A DNA stretch of 39,550 bases from Bacillota bacterium (GTDB lineage: Bacteria > Bacillota > Sulfobacillia > UBA8153), in contig SLSY01000012.1 in NCBI GenBank assembly GCA_007130145.1, positions 1 to 39,550 on the forward strand, read 5' to 3'. Of the stretch, positions 16,530-24,370 are shown one piece after another. The number at the start of each line of letters is the position of its first letter. The stretch's first letter is position 1. The translations under genes and the position numbers were made by a program. The notes below the pieces were generated by a model. That model did no database searches and was not told where the DNA came from. It saw nothing but the letters and a program-made list of their open reading frames with translations.

Positions 16530-17081
16530 GTGAAGAAGCAGATGCCTGCATGCCAGCGTGGCAGCTTCGTACGGTTGATCATATTCCTGATCCTAGTTGG
16601 AGTGCTACTGTCCTATATTGGTAGCCAAAGCCCTGGTAAAGATGGGGAGCCATCCCCAATGCATAGCACACTGGCGCTTTCGATCGAGCCAGCGGGGATG
16701 GCAATGCTGGCCCCCAGCTCCCAGCCGGAGATAGACTACTTCATTGATTATCGTCTCGAACGAGACAGCGCCCGACAACAGCAACTTGACCTGTTACGCG
16801 AAATGATAAACAATCCCAACAGCGGGGAGCAAGCCCGCCAAGAAGCGGATCGGCGATTCTTGTATATCGCGGATATACTAGGCAAGGAGATGGAAATTGA
16901 GGGCCTCATACGAGCCAAGGGCTTTCCCGATGCCCTCGTCCTTATCAACGAGACGACAGCTACTGCCATTGTGAATGCGGCGACGCTCGATCAACGAGAG
17001 GTTGCGCAGGTTTGCGATATCATCGTGCGTACGACGGGCCTATCACCGACGGCCATCAGTGTAATCGCTTATGCCCAGTAG
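16530..17081 (+). CDS. spoIIIAH: Stage III sporulation protein AH
   Basis: SpoIIIAH is the mother-cell partner of forespore SpoIIQ. The 183-residue product has one membrane helix (LIIFLILVGVLLSYIG), then DYRLERDSARQQQLDLLREM, and a C-terminal ring domain (GFPDALVLINETTATAIVN, then EVAQVCDIIVRTTGLSPTAISVI) typical of the family. The GTG follows CAAGGAGGAA by 7 bases. The 90-base gap before it holds no gene. Confidence 0.94.
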   Translation: MKKQMPACQRGSFVRLIIFLILVGVLLSYIGSQSPGKDGEPSPMHSTLALSIEPAGMAMLAPSSQPEIDYFIDYRLERDSARQQQLDLLREMINNPNSGEQARQEADRRFLYIADILGKEMEIEGLIRAKGFPDALVLINETTATAIVNAATLDQREVAQVCDIIVRTTGLSPTAISVIAYAQ

Positions 17082-17098
17082 CCTCCAGTCATGGTTTC

Positions 17099-17127
17099 TT
17101 GCCAAAGGGTCCGAGACTTCGTATAAT
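17099..17127 (+). promoter_or_regulatory. Sigma-A-type promoter for asp23-amaP-nusB
   Basis: TTGCCA (17099-17104) and TATAAT (17122-17127) are exactly 17 bases apart, with one mismatch in twelve to the consensus. The predicted start of transcription is near 17134, about 35 bases before the asp23 start. It would separate housekeeping expression of the downstream genes from the sporulation-specific spoIIIA operon. Confidence 0.8.
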
Positions 17128-17168
17128 GAAGATGGTTTGCTGCACGGTGCCCGACAGGAGGTCTTGCT

Positions 17169-17564
17169 TTGCAGAGTCAAGAGTCCCGCGCGATGGAGCT
17201 ACCCAAAGTAGGAAGCGTGAAGATTGCCGATGACGTGGTCGCAGTGATTGCTGGCGTGTCTGCCAGCGAAGTAGAGGGTATCGTGGGCATGTCGGGCGGC
17301 CTGGTGGGCGATCTCGGCGAAATTTTGGGTAAGAAGAGTTTGTCTAAAGGTGTTAAGGTACAGGTCGGTGAGAAGGAAGCCATTATCGATCTGTTCATCG
17401 TGGTCGAATATGGCGCACGCATACCTGATGTATCCTACCGTGCTCAGCAAAATGTGAAGAATGCCGTGGAAGTCATGACCGGGCTTAATGTAATAGAAGT
17501 TAACATCCATATTCAAGGAGTCGTGTTTCCCAGTGACGAAGAAGAGGATACCGGCAAACACTAG
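17169..17564 (+). CDS. Asp23/Gls24 family envelope stress protein
   Basis: A 131-residue Asp23-domain protein (VKIADDVVAVIAGVSASEVEGIVGMSGG, given in part, then VGEKEAIIDLFIVVEYGARIPDVS and VNIHIQGVVF). Family members are abundant cytoplasmic proteins anchored at the membrane by AmaP, which is encoded next. The TTG start at 17169 lies 7 bases after AGGAGGT; ATG 17193 is an alternative that would leave the ribosome binding site too far away. Confidence 0.93.
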   Translation: MQSQESRAMELPKVGSVKIADDVVAVIAGVSASEVEGIVGMSGGLVGDLGEILGKKSLSKGVKVQVGEKEAIIDLFIVVEYGARIPDVSYRAQQNVKNAVEVMTGLNVIEVNIHIQGVVFPSDEEEDTGKH

Positions 17565-17575
17565 GAGGGGGTATT

Positions 17576-18115
17576 GTGTCCTTTCATGATCGCGTTTTGG
17601 TGGTAGCTTACTGCATCGTTGTTGCTCTCTTCTCTTTTCTCGCCTTCCTTCTTGCTCTGGGATGGGAGGCACCGGGGGCTTTCATGGGCAACTTGCTAGG
17701 GCTTAGGAGCGCACTAGTGGGAGGTATTCTCTCATTGGTCATGCTCTTGGCCAGCTTCCGCCTATTCTATCTCTTTGCTATTCGACGACCCACAGGGGGC
17801 ACTCTGGTCTATCCTGGGGAACTAGGAGAGGTGCGCATTTCGCTTACCGCCATGGAGAATCTGGTGCGCAAAGTAGCCGGAAGCGTAAGCGGGGTGAAGG
17901 AAGTCAAATCCAGTGCTGTGCTGGCACAGGACAAGCAAATCATCGTGCGGGTTCAGGTCGGGGTGGGTGCCGATGTTAACATCCCCGAGCTATCGTCACA
18001 ACTGCAAAAGACCATTGGAGATCATCTCTTGGCGGTAGTCGGCGTGACGGTCGAAGATGTTCATATCCTGGTTGCCAACATTGCCGACTCCACCAAGCGC
18101 GGACGGGTGGAGTAA
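17576..18115 (+). CDS. amaP: AmaP-like alkaline shock membrane anchor protein
   Basis: A 179-residue protein with two N-terminal membrane helices (VLVVAYCIVVALFSFLAFLLAL and ALVGGILSLVMLLASFRLFYLFAI, in part) and a degenerate Asp23-like C-terminal domain (GEVRISLTAMENLVRKVAGSV, in part, then VTVEDVHILVANI). This is the build of AmaP, which tethers Asp23 to the membrane. The GTG follows AGGAGGGGG. It stands between asp23 and the DUF2273 gene, the standard arrangement. Confidence 0.9.
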   Translation: MSFHDRVLVVAYCIVVALFSFLAFLLALGWEAPGAFMGNLLGLRSALVGGILSLVMLLASFRLFYLFAIRRPTGGTLVYPGELGEVRISLTAMENLVRKVAGSVSGVKEVKSSAVLAQDKQIIVRVQVGVGADVNIPELSSQLQKTIGDHLLAVVGVTVEDVHILVANIADSTKRGRVE

Positions 18116-18116
18116 A

Positions 18117-18377
18117 ATGGAGGATAGACGCCCACCAGAGAGAATACCTACTTGGGGAGAATGCTTGGCTTTTCTCCATGCCCACCGGGGTAAGATGTTA
18201 GGTGCCCTGGGCGGGGTCATCCTGGCTCTGATGGTGATGCGCTATGGGCTGGGCTGGACAGGATTCATTGTTCTCTGTGGATATGTAGGTTATCGCCTGG
18301 GGAAACATGTCGATGACGAAAAGGAGAGCTTTCTGAGGGTAATTGAGAGGTATTTGCCGCCAGGAGGCAACCGATAA
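18117..18377 (+). CDS. DUF2273 family small membrane protein
   Basis: An 86-residue protein with a central pair of hydrophobic segments (MLGALGGVILALMVMRYGLGW, in part, and TGFIVLCGYVGYRLGKHVDD), typical of the DUF2273 proteins in asp23-amaP clusters. The function is unknown, probably membrane anchoring in the same complex. The ATG at 18117 lies 1 base after the amaP stop and follows GGTGGAG; a frame extending upstream to 18057 would overlap amaP and is not supported. Confidence 0.87.
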   Translation: MEDRRPPERIPTWGECLAFLHAHRGKMLGALGGVILALMVMRYGLGWTGFIVLCGYVGYRLGKHVDDEKESFLRVIERYLPPGGNR

Positions 18378-18405
18378 AAGGACATATGAAAGCGAGAATT
18401 GGTAC

Positions 18406-18819
18406 ATGCGGCGGAGACTAGCCCGGGAAATAGCACTCAAAGCTCTTTTTCAAATGGACCTAGCGCGACAATCGTTTGAGAAGGCATTGCAATTTGCCCA
18501 TGATGGGCATACGTTGGATGATGCCAGCTCGCGTTTTGCCCGTGATTTGGTGGTCGGGATATGGGAGAACCGGCCTCAGCTTGATGCGATAATCAGCCAA
18601 CACGCCGTAGGTTGGACTGTAAGACGTATGGCGGTGGTAGATCGCAATATCCTGCGTATAGGCTGTCATGAGCTGCTTTCAGGTGCCGGATTATCGCCGC
18701 GTGTAGCCATTAATGAGGCGGTAGAGATGGCCAAGAAGTACGGGACCGTGGATTCGGCTAAATTCATTAACGGAGTATTGGGCACTGTTGCCCGTCAAGC
18801 GGTCGACGCCAAAGAATGA
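18406..18819 (+). CDS. nusB: Transcription antitermination factor NusB
   Basis: NusB works with NusE (S10) at boxA sites in rRNA antitermination. The 137-residue product begins MRRRLAREIALKALFQMDLA and ends with PRVAINEAVEMAKKYGTVDSAKFINGVLG, the conserved C-terminal region (given in part). The ATG at 18406 matches the family start, although its ribosome binding site is weak. The end of the gene forms half of an intrinsic terminator. Confidence 0.95.
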   Translation: MRRRLAREIALKALFQMDLARQSFEKALQFAHDGHTLDDASSRFARDLVVGIWENRPQLDAIISQHAVGWTVRRMAVVDRNILRIGCHELLSGAGLSPRVAINEAVEMAKKYGTVDSAKFINGVLGTVARQAVDAKE

Positions 18820-18835
18820 GTCGACCGTCTTTTTT
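18800..18835 (+). terminator. Intrinsic terminator overlapping the nusB stop
   Basis: CGGTCGAC (18800-18807) pairs with GTCGACCG (18820-18827), followed by TCTTTTTT (18828-18835). The stop codon lies in the 12-base loop, so ribosomes finishing nusB would cover the hairpin and could lessen termination. It closes the asp23-nusB operon. Confidence 0.85.
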
Positions 18836-18880
18836 GCGTAAAGCTAGAGAGAGCACATGTAGAGAGGAGATGGAGGAGGC

Positions 18881-19723
18881 ATGTACAGAATCCGTAAGCG
18901 CCAGGACCTGTCGGACATCATCAAACTACTGGTTGTGGACGCACCACTTATTGCAGAAAAGGCGGAGCCAGGACAGTTTATCATCCTGCGCGTGAGGGAT
19001 CAGGGAGAAAGGATCCCCCTTACCATCGCCGATTTTGACCGGGAGAAGGGCCAGATCACACTGGTCTTTCAGATCGTAGGTCTAACCACTGAACTGTTGG
19101 CTCAACTGGAGGAAGGTGATTCGCTGTTGGATCTGGTCGGTCCGCTTGGCCAGCCCGCCCATCTACCCGAGAGTGGACGCGTGGCATGCATTGCCGGGGG
19201 CGTAGGGGTAGCTCCTCTCTATCCCAAGGCCAAGGCCCTCTACCAGGCAGGCGTGGAAGTGATCACCATTATTGGAGCCCGAGACAAGGGCCTCTTGGTC
19301 ATGACCGATATGATGGATGCTGTCAGTACGCAAATGCATCTGTGTACTGATGACGGCAGCCTAGGCTACCATGGATTCGTCTCCGGTCGCCTGCAGGAAC
19401 TGCTTGATGCCGGTGAACAGTTTGACGAGGTAGTTGCCATTGGGCCGTTGCCCATGATGCGCGCTACTGTGGAAGTGACCCGACCCTTGGGTCTGAAGAC
19501 GTGGGTTAGCCTAAACCCCATTATGGTTGACGGTACCGGTATGTGCGGAGCTTGCCGGGTATCCGTGGGTGATAAGACGCAATTTGCGTGTGTCGATGGC
19601 CCCATGTTTGATGGTCATTTGGTGGATTTTGCCGAGGCAATGCGCCGTAATCAAATGTATTTACCAGAAGAAGAGAAGTCTTTGCACCATTGTCGTTGCC
19701 GAGGAGGTATCTCACATGCCTAA
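18881..19723 (+). CDS. nfnA: NfnA-like FAD/NAD-binding [2Fe-2S] subunit (bifurcating transhydrogenase)
   Basis: A 280-residue protein of the ferredoxin-NADP reductase/dihydroorotate dehydrogenase electron-transfer family. It shows the FAD-binding RIPLTIADFD, the pyridine nucleotide motif AGGVGVAPLYPKAKAL, and a [2Fe-2S] site VDGTGMCGACRVSVG...FACVDGP, in which Asp217, Cys222, Cys225 and Cys237 sit as in the small subunit of NADH-dependent ferredoxin:NADP oxidoreductase (Nfn). The next gene encodes the large subunit, which supports electron bifurcation between ferredoxin, NADH and NADPH in the cytoplasm. AGGAGG lies 2 bases before the ATG with GAGGAG further up. A role as a glutamate synthase or sulfide dehydrogenase partner is the alternative annotation for this family. 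Confidence 0.87.
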   Translation: MYRIRKRQDLSDIIKLLVVDAPLIAEKAEPGQFIILRVRDQGERIPLTIADFDREKGQITLVFQIVGLTTELLAQLEEGDSLLDLVGPLGQPAHLPESGRVACIAGGVGVAPLYPKAKALYQAGVEVITIIGARDKGLLVMTDMMDAVSTQMHLCTDDGSLGYHGFVSGRLQELLDAGEQFDEVVAIGPLPMMRATVEVTRPLGLKTWVSLNPIMVDGTGMCGACRVSVGDKTQFACVDGPMFDGHLVDFAEAMRRNQMYLPEEEKSLHHCRCRGGISHA

Positions 19724-21101
19724 GCGAACAGAGAGACTACCCATGCCCACACAGCCAGCAGACGAACGAATTGAGAATTTTGAGGAAGTCAATCTGGGAT
19801 TTACCGCCGACTTGGCTCAAGCTGAAGCCAAGCGCTGCATTCAATGCAAGAAACCCAAGTGCGTGGAAGGCTGCCCCGTCAATGTGAAGATCCCCGAATT
19901 CATTGCACAGATTGTCGAAGGTGAATATGTCGAGGCGGGGCGCATCTTGAAGGAAACGAACAACTTGCCAGCCATCTGCGGACGCGTTTGCCCGCAGGAA
20001 GAGCAATGCGAGAAACTGTGCATCTTGGGCAAACGCGGAGAACCGGTGGCCATTGGTCGTCTCGAGCGATTTGCGGCCGATTGTGAAAGAGAACAGGGAG
20101 GAGACATGACGGTTGAGCGTCCTTCTCGTCCCGGCAAAGTCGCCATCGTGGGCTCGGGGCCCGCAGGGTTAACTTGCGCAGCTGACTTAGCCATCCGGGG
20201 TTTTGATGTGACCATGTTTGAGGCGCTCCATGCCCCCGGCGGCGTTCTCATGTATGGTATTCCCGAATTCCGCTTGCCCAAGCAGATTGTGCAAACTGAG
20301 GTCAATTACGTCCTGAGCCTGGGCGTTACATTGGAGAAGAATGTTATCATCGGCCGTACCCTCACCATCGACGATCTCTTCAAGCAAGGCTTTCAGGCGG
20401 TGTTTCTCGGTACGGGTGCGGGGTTGCCTAAATTCATGAACATTCCTGGTGAGAACCTGAACGGAGTATACTCAGCCAATGAGTGGCTTACGCGTGTCAA
20501 TCTCATGAAGGCTTACGATTTCCCCTGTTGGGATACACCCGTCAAACCCGGAAGCCGGGTTGCTGTTGTCGGAGGCGGCAACGTAGCGATGGATGCCGTA
20601 CGTTGTGCCCGTCGTCTCGGAGCCGAGAAAGCGAGCATTGTCTACCGCCGCTCACGCCAGGAGATGCCAGCTCGCGCCGAAGAGGTGGAACACGCCGAGC
20701 ATGAGGGCATTGAATTTCATATGTTGACCAATCCTTTGCGCGTACTGGGCGATGACAAGGGATGGGTGACAGGTATGGAATGCATTCGCATGGAACTGGG
20801 CGAACCTGATGCTTCAGGACGCCGTCGGCCCGTTCCCATCGAGGGTTCAGAGTTCATTATGCCTGTGGACATCGCCGTTATGGCTCTTGGCACGAGCCCT
20901 AATCCGATCGTTGCCACGACCACTACGGGCTTGGATACAGAGCGTTGGGGCGGCTTGATAGCGGATGAAACTGGCCTTACATCTCGCCCCGGGGTGTGGG
21001 CCGGTGGCGATGCTGTGACCGGAGCCGCCACGGTGATCGAGGCCATGGGAGCTGGGAAGAAAGCGGCCGAGGCCATCGCCTGTTATCTGGAGACACTGTG
21101 A
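19716..21101 (+). CDS. nfnB: NfnB-like large subunit (GltD/GltA family)
   Basis: A 461-residue flavoprotein of the glutamate synthase small-chain family, often annotated gltA. The N-terminus has the iron-sulfur cysteines CIQCKKPKCVEGCP (41, 44, 49, 53) and CGRVCPQEEQCEKLC (88, 92, 98, 102). Two Rossmann motifs follow (VAIVGSGPAGLTCAADLAIRG in part, and VAVVGGGNVAMDAVRCARRLG in part), with GGVLMYGIPEFRLPK between. ATG 19716 lies 7 bases after GAGGAGGT and overlaps the nfnA end by 8 bases. A longer open frame back to 19527 is not used. The tight pairing with nfnA favours Nfn over a true glutamate synthase; no large GOGAT subunit is present. Confidence 0.88.
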   Translation: MPKRTERLPMPTQPADERIENFEEVNLGFTADLAQAEAKRCIQCKKPKCVEGCPVNVKIPEFIAQIVEGEYVEAGRILKETNNLPAICGRVCPQEEQCEKLCILGKRGEPVAIGRLERFAADCEREQGGDMTVERPSRPGKVAIVGSGPAGLTCAADLAIRGFDVTMFEALHAPGGVLMYGIPEFRLPKQIVQTEVNYVLSLGVTLEKNVIIGRTLTIDDLFKQGFQAVFLGTGAGLPKFMNIPGENLNGVYSANEWLTRVNLMKAYDFPCWDTPVKPGSRVAVVGGGNVAMDAVRCARRLGAEKASIVYRRSRQEMPARAEEVEHAEHEGIEFHMLTNPLRVLGDDKGWVTGMECIRMELGEPDASGRRRPVPIEGSEFIMPVDIAVMALGTSPNPIVATTTTGLDTERWGGLIADETGLTSRPGVWAGGDAVTGAATVIEAMGAGKKAAEAIACYLETL

Positions 21102-21131
21102 GTTTCATGTCTATGGAAGGAGAGAAAGAGC

Positions 21132-21974
21132 ATGGCAGACATCATTGACGGCAAAGGCATAGCCAGAGCCATGGAGAAGGAACTAGCCGAGCAAGTCGAA
21201 GCGCTGGTGAAGGATAGGGATGTACGCCCGGGCTTGGCTGTGATTCTGGTGGGAGAAGATCCGGCGTCTAAGACCTATGTTCGAAACAAAGAACGAGCCT
21301 GTAAGCGGGTGGGCGTCTCATCCAAGGTCTATCGTCTACCCGTAGAGACCACGGAGAAAGAGGTTCTGGCCCTCATCGATGAGCTAAACGAGTCCCAAGA
21401 GATCCATGGTATCCTCGTGCAATTGCCGTTGCCACCACATATCAGTGACAAGGCTTGCATCCATGCCATTGAGCCTGAAAAGGACGTAGATGGATTCCAT
21501 CCCATCAGCGCAGGCAACCTTCTTATCGGCGAGAAGGGATTCTTGCCCTGCACTCCTCATGGTATCATGGTTCTCTTAGAACGCGTAGGAGTGGATCTAA
21601 AAGGCAAACACGCGGTGGTGGTAGGACGCTCCAACATTGTGGGGAAACCCGTTGCTCTCTTATTGTTGCGACAACATGCAACTGTCACCCTCTGTCACTC
21701 GCGGACGGCCGACTTGGGCGCTGTGACCCGTCAGGGGGATGTTCTGGTGGTGGCCACGGGGCGACCGGAGATGATTAGCGGAGACATGGTCAAACCCGGC
21801 GCCGTGGTGATTGACGTTGGCGTCAACAAGGTGGGAGATCGTCTGGTTGGAGACGTGGTATTCGACGAAGCCAAAGAGGTTGCTAGTGCCATTACTCCGG
21901 TTCCTGGCGGAGTTGGCCCAATGACAATCACCATGCTCATAAAGAATACCATAGAAGCCGCTCAATGGAATTAG
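21132..21974 (+). CDS. folD: Bifunctional methylene-THF dehydrogenase/cyclohydrolase
   Basis: FolD converts methylene-THF to formyl-THF in one-carbon metabolism. The 280-residue product has the catalytic VRNKERACKRVG region, GILVQLPLPPH, KDVDGFHPISAGNL, the NADP-binding VVVGRSNIVGKPVALLLL and the C-terminal PVPGGVGPMTITMLIKNT. GAAGGAGAG precedes the ATG. It uses the C1 units that the glycine cleavage operon of this same window would make. It overlaps xseA by 10 bases. Confidence 0.97.
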   Translation: MADIIDGKGIARAMEKELAEQVEALVKDRDVRPGLAVILVGEDPASKTYVRNKERACKRVGVSSKVYRLPVETTEKEVLALIDELNESQEIHGILVQLPLPPHISDKACIHAIEPEKDVDGFHPISAGNLLIGEKGFLPCTPHGIMVLLERVGVDLKGKHAVVVGRSNIVGKPVALLLLRQHATVTLCHSRTADLGAVTRQGDVLVVATGRPEMISGDMVKPGAVVIDVGVNKVGDRLVGDVVFDEAKEVASAITPVPGGVGPMTITMLIKNTIEAAQWN

Positions 21975-23176
21975 GCGACTCCATATACACTGTGGGACGG
22001 CTTACCCGCCTGATCAAGGAGCTTTTCTGGCAAACGGATGCTTTACGAGAAGTCGCGGTCAGGGGGGAGCTGTCCAGTTTTAAGCGGCATACGTCGGGAC
22101 ACTTATATTTCACCCTCAAGGACGAGACCTCGTCACTGCGGGGCGTGATGTTCCGGCAAGATGCGCGTATGCTTGGTTTTCGCCCCGAAAGCGGAATGCA
22201 GGTCTTGGCGTTTGGTCGGGTCGACTTGTATGAGCGCGATGGTGTGTATCAGCTGTATGTCCAGCGAATGGAGCCAGATGGCTTGGGATCACTTCATTTG
22301 GCTCTCGAACAGCTAAAGGCCTCTCTGGAAAAAGAGGGATGGTTTGACTCATCTCGCAAGCGCCCTTTGCCCCGGCTCCCCCGCGGAGTCGGGGTAGTGA
22401 CGGCTCTTGAGAGCGCCGCCCTGAGTGACATAGTCAAGATCGCTCGCCGCCGCTACCCAGCTATACGCTTGGTGATAGCCGGAGTCACGGTGCAGGGCCC
22501 CCGTGCGCCGCTGAGCATTGTGCACGGGATCCAAAGGATCGCTAGAGTGCCAGGCTTAGATGCGGTGATCGTTGGACGTGGTGGCGGCGCCCGTGAGGAG
22601 TTGTGGGCATTCAATGATGAGCAGGTGGTCCGGGCCATCGGCCGCTGTCCCATCCCGGTGATCAGCGCTATTGGCCACCAAACCGACGTGACCTTGTCTG
22701 ATCTAGTGGCCGATGTCAGAGCGGCCACCCCATCCCATGCTGCTGAGCTCGTCGTCCCCCAGCATGCCGATCTTGAGCTGGCTCTGGCTGAGCAAACCGT
22801 ACGGCTACACCGATCCATGCAGCGCCGGACAGCGCATGCAAGGGATCGATGGAAAGCACTGGTCGATCGCGCGCCGTTCCGGCGCCCCCTTGACATCATC
22901 AGCCAACAGCAGCAGCGCCAGGATGATCTTTTTCAGCGTGTAGAGCAAGCCATGGGGCGGCTGTTGGACGCAAAGAACAGGGAGGTCGGAGCACTTCTAG
23001 GGCGACTGGACGCTCTCAATCCTTTGGCGGTGCTCGCCCGTGGTTTCAGCGTGTGCCGTGATCAAGAGGGCCGGATCATCAAACGGGCAACGGACATAGC
23101 CGATAGGGCCCGGGTGAGTGTGCAGCTGAGCGATGGCTTGCTGCACTGTCGGGTGGAAGAACGCAACCTAGAGTAG
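21965..23176 (+). CDS. xseA: Exodeoxyribonuclease VII large subunit
   Basis: A 403-residue protein with an N-terminal OB-fold (YTVGRLTRLIKELFWQ, VRGELSSFKRHTSGHLYFTLKD in part), and a catalytic region (VIVGRGGGAREELWAFNDEQV in part, ISAIGHQTDVTLSDLVADVRA in part, TPSHAAEL). XseA and XseB together degrade single-stranded DNA. The length is within the normal range. The ATG overlaps the end of folD. Confidence 0.96.
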   Translation: MELGDSIYTVGRLTRLIKELFWQTDALREVAVRGELSSFKRHTSGHLYFTLKDETSSLRGVMFRQDARMLGFRPESGMQVLAFGRVDLYERDGVYQLYVQRMEPDGLGSLHLALEQLKASLEKEGWFDSSRKRPLPRLPRGVGVVTALESAALSDIVKIARRRYPAIRLVIAGVTVQGPRAPLSIVHGIQRIARVPGLDAVIVGRGGGAREELWAFNDEQVVRAIGRCPIPVISAIGHQTDVTLSDLVADVRAATPSHAAELVVPQHADLELALAEQTVRLHRSMQRRTAHARDRWKALVDRAPFRRPLDIISQQQQRQDDLFQRVEQAMGRLLDAKNREVGALLGRLDALNPLAVLARGFSVCRDQEGRIIKRATDIADRARVSVQLSDGLLHCRVEERNLE

Positions 23177-23208
23177 GGGCAGGCCCGTAACACAAGGAGA
23201 GGGTTCAT

Positions 23209-23448
23209 ATGACCGATGCTACCCAAGACGCACCCTTCGAAGAACGTGTGTCGCGGTTGGAGACCATTGTACGAGAACTAGAGATGGGTACCGTCTCGCT
23301 GGAAGAAGCGCTTCGGCTTTTCGAGGAAGGCATCAAATTAGCCCGCGCCCTGAAAAGCCAGCTCGACTACGCAGAAACCCGCATCGAAAAGATCCTGGAA
23401 GATGGCCGCTTGATCCCACTCGCTACCGAGACGGATGATGATGGATGA
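23209..23448 (+). CDS. xseB: Exodeoxyribonuclease VII small subunit
   Basis: A 79-residue helical protein with the family sequence FEERVSRLETIVRELEMGTVSLEEALRLFEEGIKLA (given in part). AAGGAGAGGG precedes the ATG by about 6 bases. Its stop overlaps the ispA start (ATGA), as is common in Firmicutes. Confidence 0.95.
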   Translation: MTDATQDAPFEERVSRLETIVRELEMGTVSLEEALRLFEEGIKLARALKSQLDYAETRIEKILEDGRLIPLATETDDDG

Positions 23449-24284
23449 CGAGCCAAATGTTTGACAATTTCTATTCCGACGCCAAAGCGGCTGTATCCGA
23501 GTATCTAACCAATACGTTTGCCCGGCTTTCAGCACCACCTCTCCTGAAGGAAGCGATGAGTTATGCGGCGTTGGATGGTGGTAAACTGCTTCGCCCTACC
23601 CTGGTGCTGGGCGCAGCTCTTGACAGCGGTGGAAATAGAGATGACGCTTTGCCTCTGGCTGCTGCAGCCGAGCTGATACACGTCTACTCCCTCGTGCATG
23701 ACGATCTTCCTGCCATGGACAATGATGACGTTAGGAGGGGAAAACCTTCGTGTCACCGCCAGTACGGCGAAGCCATGGCTATACTGGCAGGCAATGCTCT
23801 GATGAGCCTGGCCTTTGAACTGGCTTTAGAGGCTCGACCAACCAGTCAGGCAGCGAGTGCCGCACGAATTCTTGCCCATGCCAACGGGTGCTCCGGCATA
23901 TGTGGCGGTCAGGCCATAGATCTCGGGTTGGAAGGAGAACTCCAGGGGCCAGAGGACATCCTGAACTGCTATCGGTTAAAGACCGGTGTTCTCTTTGCTG
24001 CCTGTGCCAGTGCGGGTGCCGTCCTGGTTCGTGGGGATGCAGCTCCTGTGCGCGCTATGGAGCAATATGGATGGCATTTGGGAGAGGCCTTTCAAATCTA
24101 TGATGATCTGGGGGAACGAGCGGTAGAACCCCGCAGCCTGCTGGGAGTCATGGCGCGAAGCGAGGCTTACTCCCTGGCCAAAGAACGCATGCAGCGGGCT
24201 CGTCATCTACTGCCTCGAGCATTCGTGCGACTAAGAGAACTCACGCTATACGTTGAAGAGATAGCAGATAAGGCCCAGACATGA
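23445..24284 (+). CDS. ispA: Polyprenyl synthetase of the IspA family, with degenerate second aspartate motif
   Basis: A 279-residue trans-isoprenyl diphosphate synthase, expected to make farnesyl or geranylgeranyl diphosphate. It has GGKLLRPTLV, the first aspartate-rich motif LVHDDLPAMDNDDVRRGKPS and CGGQAIDLGLEGE. The second motif, usually DDILD followed by GD...LGKP.G.D...KxTYP, reads YDDLGERAVEPRSLLGV: the third aspartate is missing and a stretch of about 20 residues that normally includes a conserved lysine is absent. The frame stays open, so this is a real divergence or an in-frame deletion. Activity may be changed. The start overlaps the xseB stop. The gene lies just upstream of the OLE RNA locus, its usual neighbour. 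Confidence 0.88.
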   Translation: MTSQMFDNFYSDAKAAVSEYLTNTFARLSAPPLLKEAMSYAALDGGKLLRPTLVLGAALDSGGNRDDALPLAAAAELIHVYSLVHDDLPAMDNDDVRRGKPSCHRQYGEAMAILAGNALMSLAFELALEARPTSQAASAARILAHANGCSGICGGQAIDLGLEGELQGPEDILNCYRLKTGVLFAACASAGAVLVRGDAAPVRAMEQYGWHLGEAFQIYDDLGERAVEPRSLLGVMARSEAYSLAKERMQRARHLLPRAFVRLRELTLYVEEIADKAQT

Positions 24285-24325
24285 CCACGCCGCCTCGTGG
24301 CTTCTTAAGCGACGTCTTTTTGCAC
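24285..24325 (+). terminator. Weak hairpin after ispA, possible terminator
   Basis: CCACG and CGTGG (24285-24300) can form a short stem right after the ispA stop. A T-rich stretch (CGTCTTTTTG) comes only about 15 bases later, so the geometry is poor. It may reduce read-through from ispA into the OLE RNA, which has its own promoter. Confidence 0.25.
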
Positions 24326-24335
24326 TGACGGGTGT

Positions 24336-24364
24336 TTGAAATCTACGGGCAGACAATATATAAT
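24336..24364 (+). promoter_or_regulatory. Strong sigma-A-type promoter of OLE RNA
   Basis: TTGAAA (24336-24341) and TATAAT (24359-24364) are exactly 17 bases apart, with one mismatch in twelve to the consensus. Transcription should start near 24371, at the beginning of the structured non-coding stretch. It is among the best promoter matches in the window, consistent with an abundant RNA. Confidence 0.85.
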
Positions 24365-24370
24365 CAACAA

